64,000 nucleotides of DNA from Oscillospiraceae bacterium (GCA_017550645.1 JAFZOI010000016.1:62001-126000), one strand, 5' to 3'. Numbered from the stretch's first letter, positions 48,836 through 58,534 are shown. Made by a program: numbers and translations. Notes: a model not told the origin generated them from the sequence alone.

Positions 48836-49825
48836 GTGTCAAAAAAAGCTCTGCGGCGCTCGATACTCGGGCTTCTCGCGTTTTCGCTGATAATTCGATT
48901 GGTCTCCTCGGGCGGGACAGCCTCAAGGGCGCTGACCGCGCTCAGCCCGAAGGATCTCGCCGCGGCGGAGTATTACGGGCCGCTCGAGACTCCGCAGCCG
49001 ACGGCCGAAGCCCCGCAGTACGAATACCCGCCGGAGAGCGCGCCGCCGCCCTCCCCCACGCCTGCGGCGAAGCGGCCGGCAACGGTCCTCAAGGGCTCCG
49101 GCGCGGCGACGGCAAAGCCTCCCGCCGCGACCTCCGTCGAGCTTCTCAACAAGACCTCCTATGAGCCGGACATACCCGCTCTGCTCAGGGAGGGGCCCGA
49201 CTTTACCCTCGCGCGGGAGGGCCCGCAGATACTCATCATCCATACGCACGGGAGCGAGGCCTTTTCCGAATCCGAGGGCTCGCGCAGCACGGACCCCTCC
49301 CTCGGCGTCGTCCGCCTCGGCGACGTGCTCGCCGGGGAGCTCGCGGCGCGGGGCTTTTCCGTCATTCACGACAGGACGATGTACGACTCGCCGACCTACA
49401 GCGGCTCCTACGGACGCTCGCTCGAGGCCGTGGAGCGCGAGCTTGAAAAGTATCCGGAGCTCACAGTCGTCATAGACCTGCACCGCGACTCCGTCACGCT
49501 GCCGGACGGAACGAAATGGCGCAGCGAATACGGCGAGGGCTCGTCGCAGGTCATGCTGATAGCGACCAACGGCGAGAACGGCCTCGAGCACCCGAACTGG
49601 CTGGAAAACTTCAAGTTCGCCCTGCGCCTGCAGGCCTCGCTGGAGGAAAAATACCCCGGCCTCGCGCGGCCGCTCTGCCTGAGCGGCGAGCGGTACAACC
49701 AGCACGCGGCGCCGGGATATCTCATTCTCGAGGTCGGGACCGACGGCAACTCGCTCGCCGAGGCGGAGGCCGCCGTAAAATACTTCACGGACGCGGCGGC
49801 GGCCGTGCTGGACGGCATGAGATGA
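48836..49825 (+). CDS. spoIIP: Stage II sporulation protein P
   Basis: 329 residues: a signal anchor (about 8-25), a Pro-rich linker, then a SpoIIP amidase/endopeptidase domain. The metal site is shown by ILIIHTHGSEAF and VIDLHRDSV, and the C-terminus by YLILEVGTDGNSLAEA. SpoIIP cleaves septal peptidoglycan for engulfment with SpoIID and SpoIIM. A GTG at 48836, with AGGTGA five bases before it, is preferred to the GTG at 48827. It shows that the organism sporulates. No vegetative-type promoter is obvious upstream. Confidence 0.9.
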   Translation: MSKKALRRSILGLLAFSLIIRLVSSGGTASRALTALSPKDLAAAEYYGPLETPQPTAEAPQYEYPPESAPPPSPTPAAKRPATVLKGSGAATAKPPAATSVELLNKTSYEPDIPALLREGPDFTLAREGPQILIIHTHGSEAFSESEGSRSTDPSLGVVRLGDVLAGELAARGFSVIHDRTMYDSPTYSGSYGRSLEAVERELEKYPELTVVIDLHRDSVTLPDGTKWRSEYGEGSSQVMLIATNGENGLEHPNWLENFKFALRLQASLEEKYPGLARPLCLSGERYNQHAAPGYLILEVGTDGNSLAEAEAAVKYFTDAAAAVLDGMR

Positions 49826-49829
49826 AAAA

Positions 49830-49856
49830 GCGCCCGAGGCTTTCGAGCCTCGGGCG
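49830..49856 (-). terminator. Terminator of the YhfC-like gene
   Basis: An 11-bp stem (49831-49841 with 49846-49856) around a TTCG loop. On the minus strand it is followed by T5 (A at 49826-49830). Confidence 0.85.
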
Positions 49857-49871
49857 TCCTATTATCTTGTC

Positions 49872-50720
49872 TCAGCGGCGGTGCAGGGGCAGGTGCGAAT
49901 CGGAGACGACCTCCTTCTCGTCGTGTCTTCGGGACACGAGGATAGTCCCGACGACGAGCAGGACGGTCAGCACATAGTACGCTATGCCCGCGGGGACGTA
50001 TCCGGAAAAGGCCCCGCCGTCATACAGCGCGCCGGGCAGCTCGAGCACGACGGCGATAACGACGCAGATGGGGATAAGTATCCTCGACTTCTCGCTCGTG
50101 CCGCCCTCGATGGAGTACCAGAGAAGGCGCGCGATGCAGACCGTCGCGGCGAAGGCGCATATGGCGTCCGCCGTCGCCCAGATATAGAACGAGGCGGGCG
50201 TCGCGGCGAGCTGCGCTATGCTCTCGCGGAAGGCTTCCTGCTTGGCGAGGTCGACCGTCGAGACGACGGCCTCGAGGCCGTTGTTGTTAATTGCCGTCGC
50301 CTGCGTGAACGCCGCGAAGCCGGGCGAGCCCCTGAGGAAGATCATATCGATGACCGAATACCCGAGCGCGAACGACGCGGGGACGACGACCGTGACATAT
50401 CGCTTGGAGAGGATGAGCAGCACGACCCATATGCCGAGCGCCTTTATGACGCCCGAGCAGAGAGAGCGCCGGACGGCGTAATTGGCCGCCGATATGACGC
50501 CTATCGAGGAGGACGGGGCGAAAAACTTTATCAGCAGCCCCGTCGCGAAATAGCCGAATATGAGGAACGCAACGATCCCGATGAGCATTATAAGGGGATT
50601 GAAGTTCTTCTTGAAAACGTAGTAAATGAGGTAAAATACCGGCAGCATCAGGCATATGAAAAAGAGGATGAACGCCGCAGCCACATAGCCTCCGGAAAAC
50701 ATATTCGTCGACGCTTCCAT
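49872..50720 (-). CDS. YhfC-family intramembrane metalloprotease-like protein
   Basis: 282 residues with about seven membrane helices, including a long N-terminal pair (AAAFILFFICLMLPVFYLIYYVF and LIMLIGIVAFLIFGYFATGLL). The pattern resembles the YhfC family (PF10086), a relative of the CPBP proteases. The metal motif is not sharp: the family usually has E and H residues in helices 4-6, and only a general match is visible. GGGAGG precedes the ATG. It sits between spoIIP and ftsZ with no clear promoter. Confidence 0.65.
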   Translation of the reverse strand: MEASTNMFSGGYVAAAFILFFICLMLPVFYLIYYVFKKNFNPLIMLIGIVAFLIFGYFATGLLIKFFAPSSSIGVISAANYAVRRSLCSGVIKALGIWVVLLILSKRYVTVVVPASFALGYSVIDMIFLRGSPGFAAFTQATAINNNGLEAVVSTVDLAKQEAFRESIAQLAATPASFYIWATADAICAFAATVCIARLLWYSIEGGTSEKSRILIPICVVIAVVLELPGALYDGGAFSGYVPAGIAYYVLTVLLVVGTILVSRRHDEKEVVSDSHLPLHRR

Positions 50721-50832
50721 TTTCTCGCCTCCCTTGCGGAGAATGAAACAGGAGCGGACCGCTCGCCTCCGGCGCCTTACGGCGGAGCAGACGGGCGCGG
50801 GCCGCCCCTGCAAAGTTCAAAACGTCAGGAGA

Positions 50833-51918
50833 TCATCTGGAATTGAATATCTCCAGGATCTTCTCATAGGGATCTTCCTCGGTCGGGCGCGGCGGAGCCG
50901 GCTCCTCGGCCTTCTCCTCAGGCTGCTCGGCGGCAGGCTTGACCTCTGCGGCAGCCTCGGGCTTCTTGTCAAAGCCGGTCGCGATGACGATGACCCTGAT
51001 CTCGTCGTCAAGGGAATCGTCGAACGCGGCGCCGAAGATGATGTTGGCGTCGGGATGAGCGGCGGCCTGAACGAGACCGGCGGCCATCTCGACTTCCTCG
51101 AGGCCCATGTCCTCGCTGCCCGTGATGCTGACGAGCACGCCGCGGGCTCCGTCGATGGAGGTCTCCATCAGGGGGCTGGAAACGGCGGCGCGGGCGGCCT
51201 CCTCGGCCTTGTTCTTGCCGCTGGCGCGGCCGACGCCCATGTGCGCGTATCCCGCGTCCTTCATGATCGTCGAAACGTCGGCGAAGTCGAGGTTTATAAA
51301 GCCCGTGTTCTTTATAAGGTCCGAGATGCTCGTGACGGCCTGACGGAGGACGTCGTCGGCGATCTGGAAGGCGTTGATCATCGTGATCTTCTGGTCGGTC
51401 GCGTACTTGAGGCGGTCGTTGGGGATGACGAGCAGGGAGTCGACCTTGCCGAGCATCTCCTCGACGCCGGCCTCGGCCTGCTGCGCCCTGCGCTTGCCCT
51501 CAAACGAGAAGGGCTTGGTCACGACGCCTATCGTCAGAGCTCCCGCGTCGCGCGCGAGATCGGCGACGATGGGGCCCGCGCCCGTGCCGGTGCCGCCGCC
51601 CATGCCGGCGGTTATGAACACCATGTCGGCGTCCTCGAACACCTTGGAGATGTTGTTCCTGTTCTCCTCGGCGGACTGACGGCCGACGTCGGGATTGGAG
51701 CCCGCGCCCTGCCCGTGGGTCAGCTTCTCGCCGATCTGGATCTTCTGATCGGCCGCGGAGACGGAGAGCACCTGCCTGTCCGTATTGATGGCGACGAATT
51801 CGACGCCCTTGGTGCCGTCGGAGACCATTCTGTTGACAACGTTGTTGCCTGCGCCGCCGACGCCGACTACCTTTATATTCACGACATTATCGGGACCGGA
51901 ATCAAATGAATAGGCCAT
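50833..51918 (-). CDS. ftsZ: Cell division GTPase FtsZ, second copy
   Basis: 361 residues. All tubulin-like motifs are present: [13 protein letters not shown] near residue 20, the GTP signature GGGTGTG near 105, and the T7 loop NLDFAD near 205. A Pro/Glu-rich linker and a C-terminal peptide [13 protein letters not shown] follow. The usual Firmicute tail (DIPxFLR) is absent. AGGAGGG before ATG 51918 sets the start. It has its own promoter at 51982-52010 and follows another complete ftsZ gene. Probable polymerising division protein, though the pair may divide tasks. Confidence 0.93.
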   Translation of the reverse strand: MAYSFDSGPDNVVNIKVVGVGGAGNNVVNRMVSDGTKGVEFVAINTDRQVLSVSAADQKIQIGEKLTHGQGAGSNPDVGRQSAEENRNNISKVFEDADMVFITAGMGGGTGTGAGPIVADLARDAGALTIGVVTKPFSFEGKRRAQQAEAGVEEMLGKVDSLLVIPNDRLKYATDQKITMINAFQIADDVLRQAVTSISDLIKNTGFINLDFADVSTIMKDAGYAHMGVGRASGKNKAEEAARAAVSSPLMETSIDGARGVLVSITGSEDMGLEEVEMAAGLVQAAAHPDANIIFGAAFDDSLDDEIRVIVIATGFDKKPEAAAEVKPAAEQPEEKAEEPAPPRPTEEDPYEKILEIFNSR

Positions 51919-51981
51919 GCGAGTACCCTCCTGCATATATTGATAAACGGAATATCAAAAAAGTGAACATACTTTTTTGTA

Positions 51982-52010
51982 ATTTTATAACTTTTTTGAC
52001 TGCCGGTCAA
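51982..52010 (-). promoter_or_regulatory. Promoter of the second ftsZ copy
   Basis: Minus strand TTGACC (52010-52005), a 17-bp spacer and TAAAAT (51987-51982), in the AT-rich gap between the tandem ftsZ genes. Confidence 0.78.
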
Positions 52011-52027
52011 TAGTGCATTTCAAAAAA

Positions 52028-53104
52028 TCACTTGTCGCGTCCGAATATCGAGATGAGCTCGTTCCACTCCGTATCCTCGTCCGGCTTCTCGGAGACGGGC
52101 TCCGGAGCGGAGATGAGCGGCTCGAGCGCGGGGTCTACGGGGGACTCGACGACATGATCCTCCGCGTCGAAGTCGGTCGCGATGGCGACGACCTTGAGCG
52201 CGTCGACGAGCTTGTCGTCGAAATCCACGCCGAAGATGATGTTGGCTTCGGGATCGGCGGATTCCTCCACGCGGCCGACGACGCGCTCGACGTCCTCCAT
52301 GGTGATGTCGAGCGAGCCCGTGACCTTGATGAGGACGCGGCGGGCGCCCTGCACGGAGGTATCCATGAGGGGGCTGAAGATGGCGTCGCGCGTGGCTTCC
52401 TCGATCTTGTTCTTGCCGCTGGCAGAGCCCAAGCCCATGTGCGCGCGGCCCGCGTCCTTCATGACGGTCTTGAGATCGGCGAAGTCGAGATTTATGAACG
52501 CCGTGCTGCGCAAAAGGTCGGCTATGCCGGCGACGGCCCCGTTGAGCACTCCGTCGGCGACCTGGAAGGCGTTGGCGAAGGTTATCTTCTGGTCGGTGAC
52601 GTCCTTGAGCTTTTCATTGGGAATGACGAACAGCGCGTCCACGCAGCTCGTCAGCTCCTCTATGCCCGCGTCGGCGACGGTGGCCTTGCGGGTGCCCTCG
52701 AACTTGAACGGGCGCGTAACGACGCCGACCGTCAGCGCGCCGGCCTCCTTTGCCGCCGCGGCGACGACGGGAGCCGCTCCCGTCCCGGTGCCGCCGCCCA
52801 TGCCAGCGGTCACGAAGACCATATCGGTATCCTTGAAGAGATTTTCGATGTTGTTCCTGCTCTCCTCGGCGGCCTTGCGGCCGACGTTCGGATCGGAGCC
52901 CGCGCCGCGGCCGAAGGTTATCTTCTCGCCGATCTGGAGGGCCACGTCGCAGGAGGAGGCCGCGAGCGCGGCCGAATCCGTATTGATGTTGATGAACTCT
53001 ATGCCCTCGGTGCTCCCGACCATGCGGGAGACGACGTTGTTGCCCGCGCCGCCGACGCCGACGACCTTTATTTTGATGACGTCCGTTGAATCGAAGTTTG
53101 CCAT
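52028..53104 (-). CDS. ftsZ: Cell division GTPase FtsZ, first copy
   Basis: 358 residues. The same motifs are intact: [20 protein letters not shown], and T7 loop NLDFAD. It should therefore bind GTP and polymerise. The linker and tail differ from the second copy: the end is DTEWNELISIFGRDK. The two copies are alike over the core but clearly not identical. It lies directly after divIB in the dcw cluster (24-bp gap), the position of the sole ftsZ in most bacteria, though ftsA is missing. TTAAGGAT lies before ATG 53104. Confidence 0.93.
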   Translation of the reverse strand: MANFDSTDVIKIKVVGVGGAGNNVVSRMVGSTEGIEFININTDSAALAASSCDVALQIGEKITFGRGAGSDPNVGRKAAEESRNNIENLFKDTDMVFVTAGMGGGTGTGAAPVVAAAAKEAGALTVGVVTRPFKFEGTRKATVADAGIEELTSCVDALFVIPNEKLKDVTDQKITFANAFQVADGVLNGAVAGIADLLRSTAFINLDFADLKTVMKDAGRAHMGLGSASGKNKIEEATRDAIFSPLMDTSVQGARRVLIKVTGSLDITMEDVERVVGRVEESADPEANIIFGVDFDDKLVDALKVVAIATDFDAEDHVVESPVDPALEPLISAPEPVSEKPDEDTEWNELISIFGRDK

Positions 53105-53128
53105 ATCCTTAACCCCCAATAGTTTTTT

Positions 53129-53893
53129 TCAGTTTTCAGGAATGAAATGCGCCACGCCGTCGCTGGAGAGGTCTATCGTGCCGCGTTCGCCGCCCGTCTT
53201 TGTTCCCACGACCGTCTCCAGCAGCTCGAGCTTGTATTCCAGACGCTGACGCTGGCCGAGGAGGACCTTGAAGCGGCCCATGTATTCAAAGCTTACGTTG
53301 GATATCGCCGAGAGATCTATCGTTGCGACCTGCTTGTCCATCCCGAGCCGCGCGAGCTGCCCGAGGAGGTCGGTCAGATATTCGAGCTTGGATTCCTCGC
53401 TCTTTTCCGTCGCGAGTTTCGAGCCGACGGAGGGTTTGAGCGGAGTCAGTCCCTTTATCTCGATCAGGGTCGCCGCTCCGGCGTCGTCCGTCCTGCCGAG
53501 GACGCGGCAGTTGCGCCCGAGGACGTACCACTGGTCGTTGCTCCGGATGACCGCCGTCGGGCTCGATTCGACGACGCTTATGACGACCGTCGCGGGAGCC
53601 CGTCTCGTCACCGTCACCTCGTCGACGTACGGGAGCTGGCTCATCAGCCTCAGCGTCACCGGCCCGAAGCTCAGGAAGACGAGATTGTCTCCCTCGTGGA
53701 TGCCGGAGGCCTCTATTATCTGCTCGTCGGTGTAGAACGTGTTGCCCGTGACGCGGACCTCCGACACCTGGAAGAAGAAGCTCACGCCCAGCATTAGGCA
53801 AAACAGGATGAGCAGGATCAGTATCGGTTTTATTATTTTCCCGAGTATGCCGCGTTTTCGCTTGCGCGGCAGCGTCGGATTCGAGACAGCCAA
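53129..53893 (-). CDS. divIB: Cell division protein DivIB/FtsQ
   Basis: 254 residues: a basic cytosolic N-terminus, one membrane helix (about 20-42), a POTRA domain beginning FQVSEVRVTGNTFY, and a beta domain. DivIB/FtsQ joins FtsL and FtsB/DivIC and regulates septal synthesis. The start is a TTG at 53893 with GAGGTG eight bases upstream; no ATG fits. It follows murA after 13 bp. Confidence 0.9.
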   Translation of the reverse strand: MAVSNPTLPRKRKRGILGKIIKPILILLILFCLMLGVSFFFQVSEVRVTGNTFYTDEQIIEASGIHEGDNLVFLSFGPVTLRLMSQLPYVDEVTVTRRAPATVVISVVESSPTAVIRSNDQWYVLGRNCRVLGRTDDAGAATLIEIKGLTPLKPSVGSKLATEKSEESKLEYLTDLLGQLARLGMDKQVATIDLSAISNVSFEYMGRFKVLLGQRQRLEYKLELLETVVGTKTGGERGTIDLSSDGVAHFIPEN

Positions 53894-53906
53894 TTAGCTC
53901 ACCTCT

Positions 53907-55160
53907 TTATTCGGTCAGACGCGCGTACGCTCCGAGAGAGCGAAGCGCCTCGTCCGGTCTTTCGTAGCCGCGCAGAATATGCGCGGCGCCTTGTATCTCG
54001 CTCGTGCCCTCCGCGCCGAGCGCGGCGACCGCGAGGGCCGCTCCGCCGCGCAGGTCCGTCGCGCGGACGGATGCGCCGTGGAGAGAGGGCACGCCGCAGA
54101 CTATCGCGGTCCTGCCCGATACGCGCACGTCGGCGCCCATGCGCTTGAGCTCCTCGACGCAGCCGTATCTGTTTTCGAAAATGTTTTCGACGAATACCGT
54201 CGTCCCCGCCGCCTTCAGCGCCGCCGCCATGAGAGGGGGCTGCGCGTCCGTCGGAAAGCCGGGGTACGGCGCGGTGGAGACGGGCCTTATCGCCCGCAGG
54301 GGCTTTCTTACGCGGACGGACACGCTGTCCGCGCCGCGCTCCACCTCCGCTCCGAGGGCCTCTGCGGCCTCCGTCACGGACTCGAAATGCTCCGGTATGC
54401 AGTCCGTCACCTCGACCCGTCCTCCCGCAGAGCACGCGGCGCACAGCCACGTCGCGGCGACGATCCTGTCGGGAATGACGGTGTGGTCGGCTCCCCCGTC
54501 CGGCCTGCCGCCGCGGACGGAAATGACGGGGCCTCCGGCGCCGGAGACGTCCGTCCCCAGCTTGCGGAGAAAGTCCTGCAGGTCGGCTATCTCGGGCTCG
54601 CGCGCGGGATTGAAGATCAGCGTCTCGCCTTCGGCGCGGGAGGCGGCCAGCATGGCGTTTTCCGTAGCGCCGACGCTCGGCGTCGCGAGGCGGACCGTCC
54701 CGCCCTTCAGCTTGGCCGCGCGGCAGATGATGCGGCCTCCGGTCTCGTCTATCTCAGCGCCGAGCTCGCGCAGGGCGGAAAGATGCAGGTCTATGGGTCT
54801 CGGCCCGAGCTCGCAGCCGCCGGGATAGGTCAGGCGCGCAAAGCCGGTCCTTGCGAGGATGGCTCCCATGAACACGACCGAGGAGCGCATCTCGCGCATG
54901 AGGCAGTCGGGGATATCCGAGCGGTCCATGCCGCGCGGATCGACGGCGATAACGCCGCCCTCGCGCCTTACGGCGCAGCCCAGATGCCGGAGTATGCGCA
55001 CGGAGACGTCCACGTCGGACAACTCCGGGCAGTTGCTGATGACAGTCTCCCCTCCGGCGAGCAGAGACGCCGCCATGATGGGCAGGACGCTGTTTTTCGA
55101 TCCCTGCGCCCTTATGCAGCCATCCAGCGGGCGGCCGCCCTCAACGGATAATATCTTCAT
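53907..55160 (-). CDS. murA: UDP-N-acetylglucosamine 1-carboxyvinyltransferase, second paralogue
   Basis: 417 residues. Lys22-Asn23 in GSKNSVLP and catalytic Cys116 in PGGCELGPRP are intact, and PGFPTDAQP is present, so it should be active and fosfomycin-sensitive. It is shorter and more divergent than the copy at 29110 (the residue after Lys-Asn is Ser, not Ala). Having two MurA enzymes is usual in low-GC Firmicutes. Its place in the dcw cluster between murG and divIB replaces the more common murB site in other Firmicutes. Confidence 0.93.
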   Translation of the reverse strand: MKILSVEGGRPLDGCIRAQGSKNSVLPIMAASLLAGGETVISNCPELSDVDVSVRILRHLGCAVRREGGVIAVDPRGMDRSDIPDCLMREMRSSVVFMGAILARTGFARLTYPGGCELGPRPIDLHLSALRELGAEIDETGGRIICRAAKLKGGTVRLATPSVGATENAMLAASRAEGETLIFNPAREPEIADLQDFLRKLGTDVSGAGGPVISVRGGRPDGGADHTVIPDRIVAATWLCAACSAGGRVEVTDCIPEHFESVTEAAEALGAEVERGADSVSVRVRKPLRAIRPVSTAPYPGFPTDAQPPLMAAALKAAGTTVFVENIFENRYGCVEELKRMGADVRVSGRTAIVCGVPSLHGASVRATDLRGGAALAVAALGAEGTSEIQGAAHILRGYERPDEALRSLGAYARLTE

Positions 55161-55221
55161 TCAAGCTCCCTCCGCATTTTCCGGATATACGCGATATCCT
55201 ATGCGAAAGGGGGCTTTTCGG

Positions 55222-56334
55222 TTAATCGCCCATGAGCCGGAGCGCCTCGGAGACGATGAGGCCGGCCGGGTCGCTCTTACCCAGAGAGAGCATGGCCTCG
55301 CTCATTTCGGAAAGCGCCTTCCCGTCGCGTATGACGGAGGAGATCTTCTCGAAAAGCGCGTCTCCGGTGCAGTCGCGCTCGAGCATGAGTATCGCCGCGC
55401 CGGCATTGGCGAGCACGCGCGCATTGGACTCCTGATGGTTGTGCGTCACGTTCACGCTCGGCACGAGCAGGGCCGGCGTCCCCATGGCGGTGAGCTCGCC
55501 GAGGGTGGAAGCCCCCGAGCGGCACATGACGAGGTCGGCTCGCGCCATGACCTCGGGCATATCGTAGATATAGGGGCGAAGCTCGGTATATCTGAGCTCC
55601 GTCACGCCGAGCGAGGCGAGTTTATCGCGCATCGCGGCGACGCCCTCCTCCCCGCCGCCGGTCGCGTGGATGTGGGTGAATCGGCCCTCGCGCTCGTTGC
55701 GGGCTATGAGCCCGGCGGTCAGTTCGTTCATATGGGAGGCTCCGAGCGAGCCCCAGAGGCTCACGAGGCGCGGCGGAGAGCCGCCCGCGCGCCGCTTGTC
55801 GGGGGAAAAGCCGCTTCTTACCGGCATACCGACGACGGCCGTGTTCGTTCCGGACTTATAGTATTTCCGGCAGTCGTCGAAGTTTATCATTATCGTATCG
55901 CACGAGCGCTCCAGCAGGCGGGTCGTAAGACCGGGGACGGCGTTTGCCTCGTGCAGTATCGCCGGAACTCCGAGCTTGGCGGCCGCGCGCAGGACGGGAT
56001 AGCAGACGTATCCGCCCGTCCCTATGGCGGCGTCGGCGCCGAATTTGCGCAGTATCTTTTTCGATCTCGCGACCGAGGCAGCGTTGACGAAGACGGCGGC
56101 GACGTTGTGCGCCGTGTCCTTCGGGGCGAGGCTCCGGTGGAAGCTTCGCGCCTCGATGGGGACGATGTCGAACCCCTCGCGCGCGACGAGGTCCATCTCC
56201 ATATTGCCCGCGCCGCCGACAAAGAGGATCCGGCAGTCGGGCATGAGCGCCCTGAGGCGCTCGGCGACGGCTATGCCGGGATAGATATGGCCGCCCGTCC
56301 CGCCGCAGGTTATGACGAAGCCGCGGCCCATCAC
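55222..56334 (-). CDS. murG: UDP-GlcNAc--undecaprenyl-pyrophosphoryl-MurNAc-pentapeptide transferase MurG
   Basis: 370 residues. MurG makes lipid II from lipid I at the inner face of the membrane. The N-terminal Gly-rich loop GGTGGHIYPGIAVAE (10-24) and the C-terminal donor-binding segments SGASTLGELTAMGTPALLVP are clear. The usual length is 350-370. The ATG overlaps the ftsW stop as ATGA. Confidence 0.96.
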   Translation of the reverse strand: MMGRGFVITCGGTGGHIYPGIAVAERLRALMPDCRILFVGGAGNMEMDLVAREGFDIVPIEARSFHRSLAPKDTAHNVAAVFVNAASVARSKKILRKFGADAAIGTGGYVCYPVLRAAAKLGVPAILHEANAVPGLTTRLLERSCDTIMINFDDCRKYYKSGTNTAVVGMPVRSGFSPDKRRAGGSPPRLVSLWGSLGASHMNELTAGLIARNEREGRFTHIHATGGGEEGVAAMRDKLASLGVTELRYTELRPYIYDMPEVMARADLVMCRSGASTLGELTAMGTPALLVPSVNVTHNHQESNARVLANAGAAILMLERDCTGDALFEKISSVIRDGKALSEMSEAMLSLGKSDPAGLIVSEALRLMGD

Positions 56335-57506
56335 TTATCCTCTATCTCGCGCGAGAAGGCGAGCACTATGCCCATTTCGATGAGCTGTATCCAGAGCGCC
56401 GTTCCGCCGTAGCTGAAAAACGGCAGCGAGATGCCCGTCGCGGGGATGAGGTTCGTGACGACGGCGACGTTGAGGAAGACCTGCAGCGCGAGCAGCGAGG
56501 TTATCCCCGTTATGACGAGGGAGGCGAACTTCGTTTTTGCGTGCATGGCCAGCCAGTAGCCGCGGATTATGAGCAGCAGGAAGAGCACGAGGATGAGCAC
56601 CGCGCCAATGAAGCCGAGCTCCTCGCAGATTATCGAGAAGATGAAGTCGTTGTGCTCCTCGGGGAGATACAGGTACTTCTGGCGGCTCTGGCCGAGGCCG
56701 AGGCCGAGCAGGCCGCCGCTGCCTATGGCGTAGAGCGACTGGATTATCTGCCAGCCGCCGCCGAGCTTGGCGGAGAACGGATCGCGCCAGACGGCTATGC
56801 GCGAGCTCGCGTACGCGAACTTCGTCACGAGCAGCCAGCCGCCGCCTCCCGCGACCGCGCCGACGAGCAGGAACCAGTATATCCGCGTGCCGCCGGCGAA
56901 CATGAGTATCACGCCGAGCAGGACGATTATGACCGAGGCGGAGAGGTGAGGCTCGAGGGCGAGCAGGCCGACCATGAGGGCGATGATGACGAAAAACGGC
57001 AGCACGCCGTATTTAAATGTCTTCATCTTCTCGCCGAACTGCGTTGCCATGACGGAAAACGACATCACGAGGCCGAGCTTGGCGACCTCGGAGGGCTGGA
57101 ACGTGAACGCGCCGCCGACGGACAGCCAGCGCCGCGCGCCGTTGACCTTGTTGCCTATGACGGGGACTATGAGAAGCAGGACGAACGCGATCAGCAGGAC
57201 CCAGAAGGCCGTCCTTTTATAAAACTTCGGAGTCATTCGGGAGGCTATTATCATCCAACCGACGCCGGACACGGAGAACAGGAGCTGCCTTGTGAAGACG
57301 TAGGCGGCGTTGCCCTCCTCGTAGTATGCGCGCGCAAAGCTCGCCGAGAGGACCATGATGAGGCCCACGACGAGGATAAGGAGCGTCAGGAGCAGGAAGG
57401 GCAGATCCATTCTGCCGCGCCTCGTTACGGTCTCGGCCGTCCTGTCGCGCAGGAGATTATCGTGCTCCTGTTCGCGCTCGGGAAAATCATACTGCTGCTG
57501 AGCCAT
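56331..57506 (-). CDS. ftsW: SEDS peptidoglycan polymerase FtsW / SpoVE
   Basis: 391 residues with about ten membrane helices. The SEDS signatures are visible: GARRWLSVGGAFTFQPSEVAKL, LEPHLSASVII, the acidic extracellular loop region with PEEHNDFIFSIICEELGF, and ATGISLPFFSYGGTALW. SEDS proteins polymerise glycan strands and pair with a class B PBP, here the SpoVD-type protein. In a sporulating host the same locus gene may serve vegetative division or cortex synthesis, so FtsW and SpoVE cannot be told apart here. Confidence 0.92.
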   Translation of the reverse strand: MAQQQYDFPEREQEHDNLLRDRTAETVTRRGRMDLPFLLLTLLILVVGLIMVLSASFARAYYEEGNAAYVFTRQLLFSVSGVGWMIIASRMTPKFYKRTAFWVLLIAFVLLLIVPVIGNKVNGARRWLSVGGAFTFQPSEVAKLGLVMSFSVMATQFGEKMKTFKYGVLPFFVIIALMVGLLALEPHLSASVIIVLLGVILMFAGGTRIYWFLLVGAVAGGGGWLLVTKFAYASSRIAVWRDPFSAKLGGGWQIIQSLYAIGSGGLLGLGLGQSRQKYLYLPEEHNDFIFSIICEELGFIGAVLILVLFLLLIIRGYWLAMHAKTKFASLVITGITSLLALQVFLNVAVVTNLIPATGISLPFFSYGGTALWIQLIEMGIVLAFSREIEDK

Positions 57507-57541
57507 CGCTCCGACCTCCTTTCAAAGAGCCTTTCCGCCTC

Positions 57542-58534
57542 TCAGGCGGCGTATCTGAACATCACGCCGAGCCACGCGACGACCGCGAAGACCAGCGAGG
57601 CGCATGTGAAGACGACGAAGAGCTTTTTCTCGCTCCAGCCGCACTTTTCGAAGTGGTGGTGGATAGGCGCCATCTTAAAAACGCGCTTGCCGTGCGAGAG
57701 CTTGAAATAGGCGACCTGGATTATATCCGAGAGCGTCTCGATTATATAGACCATGCCGAGCGGCACGAGCACGAGCGGCATATCCAGCGAGAACGCCAGC
57801 GCGCATACCGCACCGCCTATGAACAGCGAGCCCGTATCGCCCATGAAGACCTTGGCGGGATTGAAATTGAATATCAGGAAGGCTCCGAGGCTCCCCGCGA
57901 GAGCGGCGGCGAACACGCCCTGCACTCTCATGCCCCACTTGGCCGCGGCGAAGACGAAGAATATCGCGACCGGGAGCGTCACTCCCGTCAGCAGCCCGTC
58001 CACGCCGTCGGTGATGTTGACGGCGTTGACCGTTCCGACGACGATGAAGGCCGCGAGGATGAAATACACGACCTCGGGCAGCTTGACGGAGACGTTGAAA
58101 AACGGGATATAGAGATTGGGGGTTATATAGCCCTCGAGCCGCAGTACCAGCAGAAACGCCAGAGCGGCCGCGAGCTGGAGCAGGAACTTCGGCAGAGCCG
58201 TGAGCCCCGTATTGCCCTTTTTCTTGACCTTCTCGAAGTCGTCGAGGAAGCCTATCGCGCCGAAGATGAGCGCGAGCACGAGCATGGCGACGTGGGCGAG
58301 CTCGCCGGCTATGAGCTCCTTCATGCACAGAGCCAGCGTCGTGATGACGACGGCGGGAATGAAGATCAGGCCGCCCATGGTCGGCGTCCCCTGCTTATGC
58401 ATATGCCAGACGGGGCCGTTTTCCTTGATGCTCTGGCCCGCCTTGAGACGGCGAAGCAGGGGGATGAGTATGATCCCCGCGACGACCGCCAGAGCGGCGG
58501 CAATGAGCAGAGCGGCGATCAGGCTCCCTATCAT
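57542..58534 (-). CDS. mraY: Phospho-MurNAc-pentapeptide transferase MraY
   Basis: 330 residues with about ten membrane helices. MraY forms lipid I. The catalytic Asp pair is in GFLDDFEKV, the conserved NITDGVDGL is present, and the closing HHHFE segment (MAPIHHHFEKCGW) is typical. The ATG at 58534 overlaps the murE stop as ATGA and has GAGGTGGG before it, which favours it over a GTG at 58543. Confidence 0.95.
   Translation of the reverse strand: MIGSLIAALLIAAALAVVAGIILIPLLRRLKAGQSIKENGPVWHMHKQGTPTMGGLIFIPAVVITTLALCMKELIAGELAHVAMLVLALIFGAIGFLDDFEKVKKKGNTGLTALPKFLLQLAAALAFLLVLRLEGYITPNLYIPFFNVSVKLPEVVYFILAAFIVVGTVNAVNITDGVDGLLTGVTLPVAIFFVFAAAKWGMRVQGVFAAALAGSLGAFLIFNFNPAKVFMGDTGSLFIGGAVCALAFSLDMPLVLVPLGMVYIIETLSDIIQVAYFKLSHGKRVFKMAPIHHHFEKCGWSEKKLFVVFTCASLVFAVVAWLGVMFRYAA

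Noticed and set aside
53907..55160. A broken murA in the dcw cluster
   Set aside because: It is shorter than the other copy, but Lys22, Asn23, Cys116 and the substrate loops are intact, so it was kept as a functional gene.
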